Positions 17,201-28,083 are shown, numbered from the stretch's first letter. The stretch: DNA of 64,000 nucleotides from Flavobacterium circumlabens (GCF_004345565.1 NZ_SLWA01000002.1:372001-436000); one strand, 5' to 3'. The notes: a model not told the origin generated them from the letters alone. Program-made: numbers and translations.

Positions 17201-19977
17201 CCACAGATACCACACAAGATTTTTGTTTGGTAAATGCACCGACTTTTGCGAGCATTCAGACCAATCAGCCAAATGTGGTTTGGTACAGTGCTTCGAACGG
17301 CGGAGCTCCAATTCCTGCTACAACAGCTTTGACAAGTGGTACTTATTATGCTTCTTTATTGGATGCTGCAACAGGATGTGAAAGCTCCATAAGATTGGCC
17401 GTTACCATTTCAGTAACCGATCCGGCAACGCCAACAACAACAGATACCACACAAGACTTCTGTTTGGTTGATGCACCGACTTTTGCAAGCATTCAGACCA
17501 ATCAGCCAAATGTGGTTTGGTACAGTGCTGCAAACGGCGGAGCTCCAATTCCTGCGACAACAGCTTTGACTAGCGGTACATATTACGCTGCTTTATTGGA
17601 TGCTGTAACAGGATGTGAAAGTTCAGTTCGTTTATTGGTTACAATTTCAGTAACCGATCCGGCCACGCCAACAACAACAGATACCACACAGGACTTCTGT
17701 TTAATAGATGCACCAACTTTTGCGAGCATTCAGACCAACCAGCCTAATGTGGTTTGGTACAGTGCTGCAAACGGCGGAGCTCCAATTCCTGCAACAACAG
17801 CATTGACTAGTGGTACTTATTATGCTGCTCTGTTAGATGCTGCAACAGGATGTGAAAGTTCCATAAGATTAGCCGTTACGATTTCCGTAACTGATCCGGC
17901 AACACCAACGACCACAGATTCAACACAAGATTTCTGTTTGGTAAATGCACCGACTTTTGCGAGCATTCAGACCAATCAGCCAAATGTGGTTTGGTACAGT
18001 GCTGCAAACGGCGGGGCTCCAATTCCTGCAACAACAGTTTTGACCAGTGGTACTTATTACGCTGCTTTATTGGATGCTGCAACAGGATGTGAAAGTTCAG
18101 CTCGTCTATTGGTTACAATTTCAGTAACCGATCCGGCAACGCCAACTACCACAGATACCACACAAGACTTTTGTTCGGTAAATGCACCAACTTTTGCAAG
18201 TATTCAGACCAATCAGCCTAATGTGGTTTGGTATAGTACTGCTACAGGCGGAACAGCTATTCCTGCTACGACAGCCTTGACTAGTGGTGTTTATTACGCT
18301 GCATTGTTAGATGCTGCAACGGGATGTCAAAGTTCAGTTCGTCTATTGGTAACTATCTCAGTAAATGATCCGGCAACGCCAACAACTACAGATGATACAC
18401 AAAGTTTCTGTATAACAGCTGCGCCAACAGTTGCAAATATTCAGGTAAATGAACCAAATGTAGTATGGTACAGTACTCCTACGGGCGGTACAGTAATTGC
18501 TTCCACTACGCCATTAGTAAATGGAACGTATTACGGTGCTATATCAAATCCAACGACAGGTTGTGAAAGTGTTACAAGATTGCAGGTAATAATTACAATT
18601 AACAACACTACAGCAACGCCAACTACAAATTCAGCAACTCAAAACTTCTGTTCGGTAAATGCGCCAACAGTTGCTAATATCCAGGTAAATGAACCAAATG
18701 TAGTTTGGTATAGTACTTCAACAGGTGGAACTGCAATTCCTGCAACAACAGCGTTGGTAACAGGCTACTATTACGGTGCTATCGCCAGCAATGTAGGTTG
18801 TGAGAATCCGGTAAGACTAATAGTGATGGTAAATGTAAATACGCCGGGAATAGTTACTACTCCAAGAACAACGCAAATATTTTGTTTATCCGATACGCCA
18901 ACAGTTGAAGATATAGTAGTAAATGAAGCTAATGTTGTTTACTACTCTTCAGCAACAGGAGGAACACCGCTGGCTGCAAACACGCCGCTTACCGCTGCAA
19001 CTTATTATGCCGTAGCACTTAATAATACAACCAATGGATGTGTGAATACTTCCCGTTTAGGAATAAAAGTAGAATTTGCAAATGATGCTCTTGTGCAAAT
19101 TACAACAAGCGATGATACACCATGTGTATTCCAGGGCGTTACTTATTCTATTGCAAACGGAAAATCAAATTATGTGTGGTCAGTTTCAAACGGTACCATT
19201 CTTACCGGAGGCGGAACAGCTGATGATTCTGTAACAGTTTCATGGTCTGATATTGGTTCGGGAACAGTTAGTGTAACGTATGTGAATACTTGTGATGAAA
19301 CCACAACTAAATCATTAACCGTTATAGTAGCAACATGTTCAGATCTGACTATAACAAATACAGTTAATAATCCAACTCCGAATTTTGGAGATGAGGTTGT
19401 CTTTACAATAACGGTAAATAATGTTGGACAGGGTGCTATTATCAATACACTGGTAAGTGAATTAATCCCTAGCGGTTACAGTTTGGTATCCTTCACAACA
19501 TCCGCCGGAGTTTATGATCCTGCAACTCAGGTGTGGACAATTCCAACTTTAAGTGGTGGAGAAAGTGAAACCCTGGAAGTTAAACTTCTGGTATTGCCAA
19601 GTGGAAACTATAACAATGTTGCAACAATCGAAATTTCAACTCCTTTAGATGTTGATCCTACAAATAATTCGGCTACGGCTTTTGTGGAGCCAATTTGTTT
19701 GACAGTCTACAATGAGTTCACTCCAAATAATGACGGACAAAATGATCTTTTCAGAATTGATTGTATCGAAACACACCCAAATAATGAATTAAAAGTATTC
19801 AACAGATACGGTGCGTTGGTATACAGCAAAATGAAATATGAAAACGATTGGGATGGAACTGCGAATGTATCGGGAGTTATTAATAGAGGAGATATGTTGC
19901 CTACTGGTACTTATTTTTATGTGATAGACACCGGAGATGGAACGGTTAAAAAAGGATGGTTATCTATAATGAGATAA
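11239..19977 (+). CDS. C-terminal remainder of the interrupted giant surface protein
   Basis: Open in the same frame as the upstream fragment right after the TAG. The first usable start would be GTG at 11326, but that is the Val of a conserved VEVRLGG strand inside a module, so it is not a plausible translation start, and no signal peptide is present. The fragment carries the tandem repeats, the DUF11-like domain and the type-B C-terminal domain. Without readthrough it could not enter the periplasm. Confidence 0.7.
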   Translation: MNNIVDIVLLGGNRFRASIVAGAAFDRVEVRLGGLVSAVTSLDIYQAAYRYKAPAITGTTTICNGQTTTLTATLGAGETVEWYSAATGGVPLVNTASYTTPPLNADTTYYVAITRNGCLNSERNPVSVIVQSPISPTITAVPTTICSGQTADLSIQAPVPGTVYNWFDANIGGNLVFTGTSFTTPALTADITYFVEASIGSCTADRSPFNLIVNPLPAVPVPLSSNVIIQSGQNVMLGISNPDPGISYVWYDVPTGGTALATNTSTYTPTPALTANKTFYVEATDITTGCVSSSRAVIDVVVINTVSNCLQANAQVTTLDPGLLCVGCGATNPGGSVDGDINTAATLTIPIGVLGSYIQQTLTFASAGEAGDIIDVELEVPGGLLDISALSYITLATYNGVTYNNDRVAINNNLLNVQLLSGNRFKASFTTAAVFDRVEVRLGGVATLLTSVNIYGASYRYPNAVITGATTICAGDAALLTAASTGTETFTWYDSPTAGSIVAVNPTLPLSNTTTYYVEAARGACINSVRQPVTITVNPLATPADVILTSPLEASCSGAVVLAPTSALAGAQFRYYTSQGKDQEIITGSVVATQPGVTFVKDVTTGALTVSGLTALGAPYNYYVSVTNAGTCENVINTLKQVNVTIPTVTPLAVTTPLPAGCGSVNLRDAIIGFDTTGNTTYTFYDASNNIITENAAGNITASGVYSIQAQGNGVTCPSVKLPVTVTVNPLPSLVVNPSVSVNAGSSVTLTATSNGTLTWFDPQGNTLTGPPFTTGVLNTPGVYTYTVVASNANCSVTGTVSVNVIDPGNCPLLAERVYATGQTQGSIVTGGVTNPTAAVDGNPQTFSTITTGVGLLGVGTTWQNLTWPANIVKGTPVTIKLGSEASVLAVGQDLSIIGTKSGVDIGTMQSISGSLVNLISGDNSFEYTFVPSNTSGPQDYDGIRIQSASLLSVAQNTKVFDAYYTRPVSTVTCTPGDIQDIYYGATDLGLPIGALTATVGVSDALNVADNDITTFATMYSGVGALAAADLTVAFKTPSIVSDTLRIVVSKPGVLLDVNLLTGFSIQRYLGNVAVGAPIQNTSTLLSVRLLPGNTMSMVLVSSQPEPYDRVRIRFGGVAGVLEFLRVHTVERVANTKVIGGDLNNKVIVCPGSPVTLQIPADACSTYTWYDSPVGGNVVANGITYTVPATLAAGIYKYYVQPVRYGCEALARGEVTVEVKASSPENALTNITLNGGTATSVCSPTGTITLATSLSGTPALTNPIYYWYSFDGTTSQLIPGEITSQLIVNGLTPGTYTYYVGVSSTEFCETAAADRKQITLTILPPSGTNDISVADIAVCHDVPGVLTPTASTLTNPVFTWYFDANKTQPITNGLVVSGLTYAISATGVLTVTGLTRAVSPITYFVAVASDATCENIAGTLQSATIIVNDPATPTTTDTTQDFCLVDAPTFASIQTNQPNVVWYSASNGGAPIPATTALTSGTYYAALLDAATGCESSVRLLVTISVTDPATPTTIDTTQDFCLVNAPTFASIQTNQPNVVWYSAANGGAPIPATTALTSGTYYAALLDAATGCESSIRLAVTISVTDPATPTTTDTTQDFCLVNAPTFASIQTNQPNVVWYSAANGGTPIPATTALTSGTYYAALLDAATGCESSVRLLVTISVTDPATPTTIDTTQDFCLVNAPTFASIQTNQPNVVWYSAANGGAPIPATTALTSGTYYASLLDAATGCESSIRLAITISVTDPATPTTTDTTQDFCLVDAPTFASIQTNQPNVVWYSSANGGAPIPATTALTSGTYYAALLDAVTGCESSVRLLVTISVTDPATPTTTDTTQDFCLIDAPTFASIQTNQPNVVWYSAANGGAPIPATTALTSGTYYAALLDAVTGCESSVRLLVTISVTDPATPTTTDTTQDFCLVNAPTFASIQTNQPNVVWYSAANGGAPIPATTALTSGVYYAALLDAVTGCESSIRLAVTISVTDPATPTTTDTTQDFCLVNAPTFASIQTNQPNVVWYSASNGGAPIPATTALTSGTYYASLLDAATGCESSIRLAVTISVTDPATPTTTDTTQDFCLVDAPTFASIQTNQPNVVWYSAANGGAPIPATTALTSGTYYAALLDAVTGCESSVRLLVTISVTDPATPTTTDTTQDFCLIDAPTFASIQTNQPNVVWYSAANGGAPIPATTALTSGTYYAALLDAATGCESSIRLAVTISVTDPATPTTTDSTQDFCLVNAPTFASIQTNQPNVVWYSAANGGAPIPATTVLTSGTYYAALLDAATGCESSARLLVTISVTDPATPTTTDTTQDFCSVNAPTFASIQTNQPNVVWYSTATGGTAIPATTALTSGVYYAALLDAATGCQSSVRLLVTISVNDPATPTTTDDTQSFCITAAPTVANIQVNEPNVVWYSTPTGGTVIASTTPLVNGTYYGAISNPTTGCESVTRLQVIITINNTTATPTTNSATQNFCSVNAPTVANIQVNEPNVVWYSTSTGGTAIPATTALVTGYYYGAIASNVGCENPVRLIVMVNVNTPGIVTTPRTTQIFCLSDTPTVEDIVVNEANVVYYSSATGGTPLAANTPLTAATYYAVALNNTTNGCVNTSRLGIKVEFANDALVQITTSDDTPCVFQGVTYSIANGKSNYVWSVSNGTILTGGGTADDSVTVSWSDIGSGTVSVTYVNTCDETTTKSLTVIVATCSDLTITNTVNNPTPNFGDEVVFTITVNNVGQGAIINTLVSELIPSGYSLVSFTTSAGVYDPATQVWTIPTLSGGESETLEVKLLVLPSGNYNNVATIEISTPLDVDPTNNSATAFVEPICLTVYNEFTPNNDGQNDLFRIDCIETHPNNELKVFNRYGALVYSKMKYENDWDGTANVSGVINRGDMLPTGTYFYVIDTGDGTVKKGWLSIMR
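15523..18366 (+). repeat. Twelve in-frame tandem repeats of 237 bp (79 aa)
   Basis: The Asp codon of DPATPTT recurs at 15523, 15760, 15997, 16234, 16471, 16708, 16945, 17182, 17419, 17656, 17893, 18130 and 18367, exactly 237 bp apart each time. Each unit is an Ig-like module: DTTQDFC, NQPNVVWYS, TSGTYYAALLDA, TGCESS then RLLV or RLAV. Units differ by a few residues. Shared variants suggest multi-unit duplication: TTIDTTQ in units 2 and 4; LIDAP in units 6 and 10, each preceded by an LVDAP unit ending in VTGCESSVRLLV. Three diverged units follow to about 19080. Confidence 0.95.
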
Positions 19978-20023
19978 TCCATTATTAATCTTATCTAATT
20001 AATTAAACTAAATAAGTATCGTT

Positions 20024-20956
20024 ATGAAACTATATATAAAATCATTAGAAACGTATTTCATTTTAATATGTTCTTTTATCACGTTTTGCGCTTCTGCGCA
20101 ACAAGACCCGGAATACACGCAGTATATGTATAATACGATGTCGGTAAATCCTGCTTATGCAGGATCTACCGGAGCATTGGAGGCTGCACTTTTGTATCGT
20201 TCACAATGGGTTGGAATTGATGGGGCTCCGGAGACACAATCATTTTCTATTCATGGGCCGCTTCGAAATGAAAAAATCGGTCTCGGTTTAAGTATTGTCA
20301 ATGACAAAATCGGACCATCCGACGAGTTGTATGTTGACGGAAACTTTGCTTATTCAATACCTCTTGGATATGAAAAAAGATTGGCCTTCGGATTAAAAGC
20401 CGGTATGCGAATGCTGAATATAGACTGGTCCAAAGGAAAATATTATGATAATAACGATAATTTGTTAAATCAGAATATTAACAATCAGATGAAATTAGCC
20501 GTTGGTGCCGGGATTTATTATTATACCGATAAATGGTATTTGGGAGTTTCGGTTCCTAGTTTTATTCAGAGTACTTACTACGATGATGTTCAGGAATCTA
20601 TAGATTACGATCGTTTACATTATTATTTAATGGGAGGGTATGTGTTTGATTTGAATCCGAATTTAAAATTCAAACCGGCATTTTTGGTAAAAGCAGTAAG
20701 TGGAGCCCCACTTACTGCTGATGTTTCAGCAAATTTCATGATTGCGGAAAAATTTGTAATTGGCGGCGCTTACAGAACAGACGATTCTGTGAGCATACTG
20801 GCAGGTTTCCAGATATCAAAAAGCTTTTATATCGGATACGCATTTGACTACACAGTAAGCGAATTGAACAAGTATAATGATGGTTCACATGAAATCATCC
20901 TGCGCTATCAGTTTAATAAAGGCGAAAGCAAAATCAAATCTCCTCGATTCTTCTAA
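20024..20956 (+). CDS. PorP/SprF-family type IX secretion membrane protein
   Basis: 310 aa. Signal peptide at about 1-25 (FITFCASAQQ), then the family hallmark QDPEYTQYMYNTMSVNPAYAGSTG and a predicted outer-membrane beta-barrel. PorP/SprF-like proteins help secrete or anchor specific type-B-CTD cargo; SprF does this for the adhesin SprB in Flavobacterium johnsoniae. The gene starts 46 nt after the giant surface-protein stop and ends 11 nt before the OmpA-like gene, so the three very likely form one operon and this protein is the dedicated partner of that cargo (inference from position). Confidence 0.93.
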   Translation: MKLYIKSLETYFILICSFITFCASAQQDPEYTQYMYNTMSVNPAYAGSTGALEAALLYRSQWVGIDGAPETQSFSIHGPLRNEKIGLGLSIVNDKIGPSDELYVDGNFAYSIPLGYEKRLAFGLKAGMRMLNIDWSKGKYYDNNDNLLNQNINNQMKLAVGAGIYYYTDKWYLGVSVPSFIQSTYYDDVQESIDYDRLHYYLMGGYVFDLNPNLKFKPAFLVKAVSGAPLTADVSANFMIAEKFVIGGAYRTDDSVSILAGFQISKSFYIGYAFDYTVSELNKYNDGSHEIILRYQFNKGESKIKSPRFF

Positions 20957-20967
20957 AAACAAACTCT

Positions 20968-22902
20968 ATGAAAAAATTATATATCCTAAGTTTAGTCCTG
21001 AGTTTTACGATTGGTTTTGCTCAGACTAATTTAAAAAAGGCAGATGCGTTGTTTAAAAACTATTCTTATGTAGATGCTTCTAAAGCTTACGAAGAAATTT
21101 TACAAAACATCAAGAATCCGTCCACACAGACGCTAAAGAATGCGGCCGATTCGTATTATTTTATTTCAGATGCAAGAAATGCGCTGAAATGGTATAAAAA
21201 ATTATACGAAGCACAAGGTAACAATCTGACAGACATTTACTATTTGCGTTACATCCAGTCCTTAAAAGGGGTTATGGATTATGACGAAGCCAATAGAATG
21301 ATCAAAGAATATCTGGATAAAAAAGGAGATCAGAATGAAATTAACAGATATGCCGCCCAAAAGAAGCAGTTGGACAGTCTCTCGAAAGCGAAATCTCTTT
21401 ATAGTATAAAAAATCTCGATATCAATACCAGTAAATCTGATTTTGGTGCTACTTTTTTCCAGGATAAAATAGTGTTTACCTCCGCAAGGGATACTACAAA
21501 ATTTAGTGAAAAATTATACACCTGGAACAATCAGCCTTTTCTAAATCTTTATGTAGCCGAGCGCAATCCGGCAGACGGAAGCTTGTTCAATGAAGTTTTG
21601 TTTATACCAAACGTAATGACAAAATACCATGAAGCAACGGCAACCTTTGATGCTCAGGGAAAAACAATTTATTACTCGACCAACATTGTCAAGAAAAATA
21701 AACTGGTTATAGATGAGACCAAAACCAATAATTTTCAGATAATTAAAGGGTCGATTGTAAATAACAAATTAGAAAATCCTGAAAAAGTTTTTTTTGACAG
21801 TGATGAGTATTCTGCAGGACACCCTTCGTTAAGCGATGACGGGCGTTGGCTTTTCTTTGCATCAGATATGCCTGGCGGATACGGCGAAACCGATTTGTAT
21901 TATGTGAAAATTTCCGATGATGGTACGATGAGTTCCCCTGTAAACCTGGGACCAAAAATTAATACATTGGGGAATGATCTTTTTCCTTTTTTTAGCAACG
22001 GAACGCTTTATTTCTCTTCAGACGGGCATTACGGATTAGGGGATTTAGATGTTTACGAAAGCAAATTCCTGGCAGATGGAACATTTTCTGTTCCGCGTAA
22101 CCTGGGAGAACCAATAAACAGTAACAAAGACGATTTTTCTTTTATAATTGACAAAGCCGATAATTTCGGTTATGTCTCGTCCAACAGAGCAGATGGAAAA
22201 GGTGATGATGACATTTATTCTTTTGTAAAAGGAAAACCGGTCTGCAATCAGAATATTTCCGGTATAGCCGTTGACAGGAAAACCAAATTACCGCTTACCG
22301 ATGTTGTAATCATGGCATACAATTCCTATAGTGACGTTCTGAATGAAACAAAGACCAATTATGAGGGTAAGTATGCAATCGTAGTGCCGTGTGGAAAAGT
22401 CGTTAAACTGCTGGCAGCAAAACAGAACTATAGTAATGACGAAAAAACAGTTCAAACGGGAAATGATAATGAGGGCGAAATTAAGGATATTAATTTTGAA
22501 CTTAGCAATTATGACGACTTAGTAGTGAAGAAAAAAGGGGTTGAAAAAGTAGATGTTAACCCTATTTATTTTGATTATGATAAGTATGATATTACACCTT
22601 TGGCAATAGAAGAGCTGACAAAAGTAGTTTTTATCATGCAGAAATTTCCTAACATCAGAATCAAAATAGAATCACATACCGATTCTCGCGGAAAAGACGC
22701 TTACAACCTGAAACTATCCGATAACAGAGCCAAATCAACCCGCGATTATATTATTTCTCAGGGAATAGATGCTTCAAGAATCGAGAGTGCGATAGGTTAT
22801 GGCGAAAGCCGGTTGATTAATAAATGTAAAAATGGTGTGAAATGTACCGAAGCGGAGCACTTGCTTAACAGACGTTCAGATTTCATTATCATTCAAAAGT
22901 AA
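20968..22902 (+). CDS. OmpA-family protein with TPR-like, PD40 propeller and carboxypeptidase-regulatory-like domains
   Basis: 644 aa. Signal peptide at 1-18. Residues about 20-130 are TPR-like helices (ADALFKNYSYVDASKAYEEIL), 150-420 hold WD40-like PD40 beta-propeller blades (GHPSLSDDGRWLFFASD), 425-515 a carboxypeptidase-regulatory-like domain, and 525-644 an OmpA peptidoglycan-binding domain (IYFDYDKYDITPLA, ESHTDSRGKDAYNLKLSDNRAKS). The same architecture occurs in PorE-like T9SS accessory proteins and in genes beside PorP/SprF paralogues. It probably ties the exported complex to peptidoglycan from the periplasmic side. Ends before a clear terminator. Confidence 0.92.
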   Translation: MKKLYILSLVLSFTIGFAQTNLKKADALFKNYSYVDASKAYEEILQNIKNPSTQTLKNAADSYYFISDARNALKWYKKLYEAQGNNLTDIYYLRYIQSLKGVMDYDEANRMIKEYLDKKGDQNEINRYAAQKKQLDSLSKAKSLYSIKNLDINTSKSDFGATFFQDKIVFTSARDTTKFSEKLYTWNNQPFLNLYVAERNPADGSLFNEVLFIPNVMTKYHEATATFDAQGKTIYYSTNIVKKNKLVIDETKTNNFQIIKGSIVNNKLENPEKVFFDSDEYSAGHPSLSDDGRWLFFASDMPGGYGETDLYYVKISDDGTMSSPVNLGPKINTLGNDLFPFFSNGTLYFSSDGHYGLGDLDVYESKFLADGTFSVPRNLGEPINSNKDDFSFIIDKADNFGYVSSNRADGKGDDDIYSFVKGKPVCNQNISGIAVDRKTKLPLTDVVIMAYNSYSDVLNETKTNYEGKYAIVVPCGKVVKLLAAKQNYSNDEKTVQTGNDNEGEIKDINFELSNYDDLVVKKKGVEKVDVNPIYFDYDKYDITPLAIEELTKVVFIMQKFPNIRIKIESHTDSRGKDAYNLKLSDNRAKSTRDYIISQGIDASRIESAIGYGESRLINKCKNGVKCTEAEHLLNRRSDFIIIQK

Positions 22903-22920
22903 CTCTATATTTATGTCCAA

Positions 22921-22937
22921 ACTGGCTTATGGCCAGT
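22921..22937 (+). other. Small perfect hairpin after the OmpA-like gene
   Basis: ACTGGC-TTATG-GCCAGT, 6-bp stem, 18 nt after the stop codon, with no T tract. A second, weaker stem (AACCA/TGGTT) follows at about 22958-22976. These may protect the 3' end of the operon mRNA ahead of the true terminator. Confidence 0.45.
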
Positions 22938-23014
22938 GTAAAGATATAGAACTTAAAAACCATTTGGAAGTTGGTTTTGATTAATTCTTTTTTAAAGAAT
23001 AATGGACAAAAAGG

Positions 23015-23050
23015 AAATCAAGTTGCATTTTTTTGCAACTTGATTTTTGA
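23015..23050 (+). terminator. Intrinsic terminator of the surface-protein/PorP/OmpA operon
   Basis: AAATCAAGTTGCA (23015-23027) pairs perfectly with TGCAACTTGATTT (23034-23046) around a six-T loop, followed by further T. The right arm contains a TTG (23033-23035) that could be the -33 of the ligA promoter with AACTTTTG at 23058-23065 (spacer 22). Confidence 0.85.
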
Positions 23051-23057
23051 TTTTTAA

Positions 23058-26035
<2,978 letters not shown>

Positions 26036-26046
<11 letters not shown>

Positions 26047-26947
26047 TCGATTTCCCCTGATTGGTATGCGCTTTGTCCTTATCAAAATAAAAATCAATAC
26101 GGCCTAAATTAATGCCGTAGCATCCCACCTGATTTACCAAAACATTTTCACCCGCTTTGTTCTTTACGATAGTTGGTTTGTCTAAAAAAGTATGCGTATG
26201 CCCGCCAATAATTAAATCGATATCCTGGGTTAATTCCGCTAATTTCAAATCACAGATTTTAGTTGGGTCATCTTTGTAGTTATAACCTAAATGCGAAAGA
26301 CAGACAACCAGATCACATTTTTCCGTTTTTTTCAATAATTGCGTCATGTCCTGTGCAATTTCTACAGGATTGTTGTAAACCGTTTCCTTGTACATTTGTT
26401 TGTCTACCAGACCGGCAAGTTCAATTCCAAGGCCAAAAACACCAACTTTGATTCCGTTTTTATTAAAAATTTTATACGGTTTAACAAGTCCGTTCATTAC
26501 CGTATTTTTAAAGTCGTAATTCGAATTTATAAATTCAAAAGTTGCATGCGGCATCTGAGCGTATAAACCATCCAGACCATTGTCGAAATCATGATTTCCT
26601 ATCGTTGAGGCATCATATTTCATCATGCTCATCAATTTAAATTCAAGCTCACCACCATAATAATTAAAGTATGGAGTTCCCTGAAAAATATCACCTGCAT
26701 CTAATAAAAGTACGTTTGGATTTTCTTTACGTATAGTTTCTATAAGAGCAGCTCTGCGGGATACACCACCTTTGTTTGCATTACGCGGATCATCAGCCGG
26801 AAAAGGGTCAATATGGCTGTGAACATCGTTAGTATGTAAAATAGTTAAGTGTTTAATATCGTTAGTTTCAAAACTGCTTAATGACAGTCCTAAGCTTAAT
26901 AAGGCAGTACTGGCAGCTGTTTTCTCGATAAATTCTCTTCTTTTCAT
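26036..26947 (-). CDS. Metallophosphatase half of a 5'-nucleotidase (UshA N-terminal domain type)
   Basis: 303 aa. The N-terminus KRREFIEKTAASTALLSLGLS is a twin-arginine (Tat) signal, so it is probably exported folded. The calcineurin-like dimetal site is complete: HTNDVHSH, LDAGDIFQG, TIGNHDFDNG, CLSHLGY and GGHTHTF. In UshA and CD73 this domain is fused to a C-terminal substrate-binding domain; here that domain is a separate gene 309 bp upstream (27257-28036). Together they probably hydrolyse extracytoplasmic nucleotides or related phosphoesters. Confidence 0.92.
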
Positions 26948-27256
26948 TTTTTATGTTTTTTACTGAAACGATATTGTAATTTGTAATGTTTTTTTGGCCA
27001 CGAATTTCACGAATTGGTATTTTTTATCAACATTAGGATTGGTGTAAATCCGTGAAATTTGTGGTAACTTATTTTTCTGTATTGCAATTTTTTTTGCCAC
27101 AGATTAAAAAGATTTGCATTGATTTTAATCTTTTATCCCGATAGCGACCGGGAGCGCTTAAACTTTTCACAAGCACGGTTGCCGGCTTTTATTTTCTACT
27201 CATTTTTTAAATTTTCTATATTAAGAAAATTAGTGAAATTCGTGGCAACCTTAATA
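26948..27256. repeat. Intergenic repeat cluster between the two 5'-nucleotidase genes
   Basis: No gene. GCCACGAATTTCAC at 26997-27010 has its exact reverse complement at 27233-27246 and a near copy (GTGAAATTTGTGG) at 27052-27064. A GCCACAGATT motif lies at 27096-27105. A CCCGATAGCGA motif (27137-27147) recurs as its exact reverse complement at 63880-63890. This looks like the interspersed palindromic repeat litter of flavobacterial intergenic regions rather than a promoter. Confidence 0.6.
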
Positions 27257-28036
27257 TTATTCTTCTGTAATCCGGATGTCTCTTGGTACCGGAATGGTAT
27301 CGACTTCTTTGAAATAATCGATCAATACATCTCTAAGTTTGTAATTCAGATCATACTTTTGTACACTTTTTGCGAAAAAAGTCATACTGTCTCCGCCATT
27401 TGCTAAATAATCATTGGTTGCTACATAGTAAGTTGAAGTAAGATCAAGGGGTTTTCCCTGAATCATAATGTTTTTTGGAGTCTTGTCTTTTGCGATTGTA
27501 AAAGTCATCCCTGATAATGGCTGTGCTTTCTGTGCCTTAATTATATAAGAACACATTTCTAAAATTTGATCTCCCTTTAGCGCCATAACAACCATACTGT
27601 TTTCAAAAGGCATAATTTCAAATGCTGTTCTGCTGGTCACATTTCCTTTAGGTAAAATGGCTCTTATTCCACCATGATTCAATAAACACAGATCAATGCT
27701 TTTTTTCTCACGGGCTTTAAAAACCAGATTTCCTCTTTCGACACAAACATCAGCCATGAGATTTCCAATAGTTGACTGCCATTTTCCACTGCTTTTGTCA
27801 AGCGTTTCAGGAGCATAAGCTAGAATACTGTCTAAATCCTTATTAATATGATTTCGATACGGAGCAATAAAGCTTTCAATTGCAGGCGTTTCAGAAGCCT
27901 TTTCCGTTACAGGAAGCAGTTTACCTTCTATCTTCGTTAAATTGTAATTTTTCTTACTGCAAGAAGTTATAAAAAAAAGTGTTAAGAATATAACAAAAAG
28001 TTTTAAAAATCCGTTATACTTTTTTAGTTTTACCAT
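27257..28036 (-). CDS. 5'-nucleotidase C-terminal domain lipoprotein
   Basis: 259 aa. Lipoprotein signal LFFITSC with the lipidated Cys at about residue 26. The rest is a 5'-nucleotidase C-terminal domain with the substrate-binding motifs NHGGIRAILPKG, FEIMPFENSMVV and YYVATNDYLANGGDSMTFF. It has no metal-site domain. It is transcribed in the same direction as, and upstream of, the matching catalytic-domain gene, so a functional enzyme would need the two proteins to associate in the cell envelope. A TACTTTTG -7 box on the minus strand (28074-28081 complement) may drive it. Confidence 0.92.
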   Translation of the reverse strand: MVKLKKYNGFLKLFVIFLTLFFITSCSKKNYNLTKIEGKLLPVTEKASETPAIESFIAPYRNHINKDLDSILAYAPETLDKSSGKWQSTIGNLMADVCVERGNLVFKAREKKSIDLCLLNHGGIRAILPKGNVTSRTAFEIMPFENSMVVMALKGDQILEMCSYIIKAQKAQPLSGMTFTIAKDKTPKNIMIQGKPLDLTSTYYVATNDYLANGGDSMTFFAKSVQKYDLNYKLRDVLIDYFKEVDTIPVPRDIRITEE

Positions 28037-28083
28037 CTTAAATGCGACTTAAATAATTAATTTTGTAATCTGGCAAAAGTACT

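Larger units (their letters stand above)
9589..19977 (+). pseudogene. Giant Ig-like repeat surface protein with type-B T9SS sorting domain, interrupted by one in-frame TAG
   Basis: One reading frame of 3462 codons is broken only by TAG at 11236-11238 (codon 550); the parts before and after are in the same frame. Layout by codon: signal peptide 1-31 (LFLLCTNAFSQ); several Cys-containing modules of the type CLEANSQQTNFNGLCLLCG, each with a following lectin-like or beta-sandwich stretch; many Ig-like modules with the pattern ICxG...WYxxATGG...TTYYV...GC; twelve near-identical 79-residue Ig-like repeats at 1979-2926 plus three diverged ones; a DUF11-like domain near 3255-3365; and a gliding-motility-type C-terminal domain from about 3371 (NEFTPNNDGQNDLF, NRYGALVYS, WDGTAN, GTYFYVI, KKGWLSIMR). 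Type-B domains like this direct secretion through T9SS with a PorP/SprF partner, and such a gene follows. A paralogous module reads GCA (Ala, 12463-12465) where this has TAG. It could be a recent null allele, a sequencing error, or suppressed; the 8.7 kb downstream carry no other damage. Confidence 0.85.

Noticed and set aside
15470..18082. Minus-strand ORFs inside the 237-bp repeat array (15470-15664, 17876-18082)
   Set aside because: They are antisense shadows of the repeat units, similar to each other only because the units repeat; they have no start context or family resemblance.
15523..18366. Regular repeats considered as CRISPR or satellite DNA
   Set aside because: The period is 237 bp, in frame, with no unique spacers, and codes for an Ig-like module with conserved Cys and Trp.
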